Of a DNA stretch of 64,000 nucleotides, positions 63,985 through 64,000 are shown in pieces. Below the pieces are notes generated by a model. That model ran no database searches. It was given only the letters and a program-made list of their open reading frames with translations, and was not told the DNA's origin. How positions within the stretch are numbered: the stretch's first letter is position 1; the number at the start of each line of letters is the position of its first letter. Source of the DNA: Sisyra terminalis (Eukaryota > Arthropoda > Insecta > Neuroptera > Sisyridae); the NCBI GenBank assembly GCA_958496175.1, contig OY292276.1, positions 37,406,449-37,470,448 of the forward strand, given 5' to 3'. A program made the position numbers and the translations under genes.

Positions 63985-64000
63985 CAGTGTTTCCCAACCT
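63985..64000 (+). mobile_element. hAT-type terminus at the window edge (partial)
   Basis: CAGTGTTTCCCAACCT is a standard hAT terminal inverted repeat start. The rest of the element lies outside the window, probably inside an intron of king tubby. Confidence 0.45.

Overview
The window is AT-rich eukaryotic DNA with short GT-AG exons, long introns and many degraded transposons. The genes it carries (an atonal-type bHLH factor, a king tubby-like gene, TRAM, RBM28/Nop4, DCAF6, EEF1AKMT1, an ENPP ectoenzyme) point to an insect. I cannot place it to order from the sequence alone. Gene models were joined by hand: splice sites, reading phase and family similarity were required to agree, and all intact models stay in frame from start to stop.

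Layout. 1-3326 is non-coding and repeat-bearing. 3327-4163 (+) is an intronless atonal-like bHLH gene, followed within 50 bp by a TIR element. 8820-9654 (-) is EEF1AKMT1 (4 exons). 11634-14790 (-) is a six-exon gadkin/AP1AR-like gene with nested MITEs in its introns. 15469-18888 (+) is a six-exon ENPP4/5-type membrane phosphodiesterase, divergent from the gadkin-like gene. 19108-28477 (-) is DCAF6 (7 exons, first intron about 5.3 kb). 28478-33496 is intergenic with two large inverted-repeat elements. 33497-37968 (+) is TRAM (8 exons) with a dead LINE and two tRNA-like SINE copies in its introns. 37969-46477 is a gene-poor stretch. 46478-51002 (+) is a four-exon unrecognised secreted precursor with two furin-type sites, convergent with 51253-53515 (-), RBM28/Nop4 (4 exons). 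55914-56724 (-) is a small all-ankyrin protein (2 exons). 56725-63381 holds a mariner remnant, a MITE and a Jockey-like fragment sitting inside an inverted-repeat element. 63382 onward is the 5' end of a king tubby gene that runs out of the window.

The genes are unrelated housekeeping and developmental genes and do not form a shared pathway. The most unusual content is (i) the unrecognised secreted precursor, (ii) an RBM28 model that lacks the N-terminal RRM of the human protein, (iii) a MITE family present in seven copies, and (iv) nested hAT-like elements with visible 8-bp target duplications. I found no CRISPR array, rRNA, confident tRNA gene, or bacterial or viral gene cluster.
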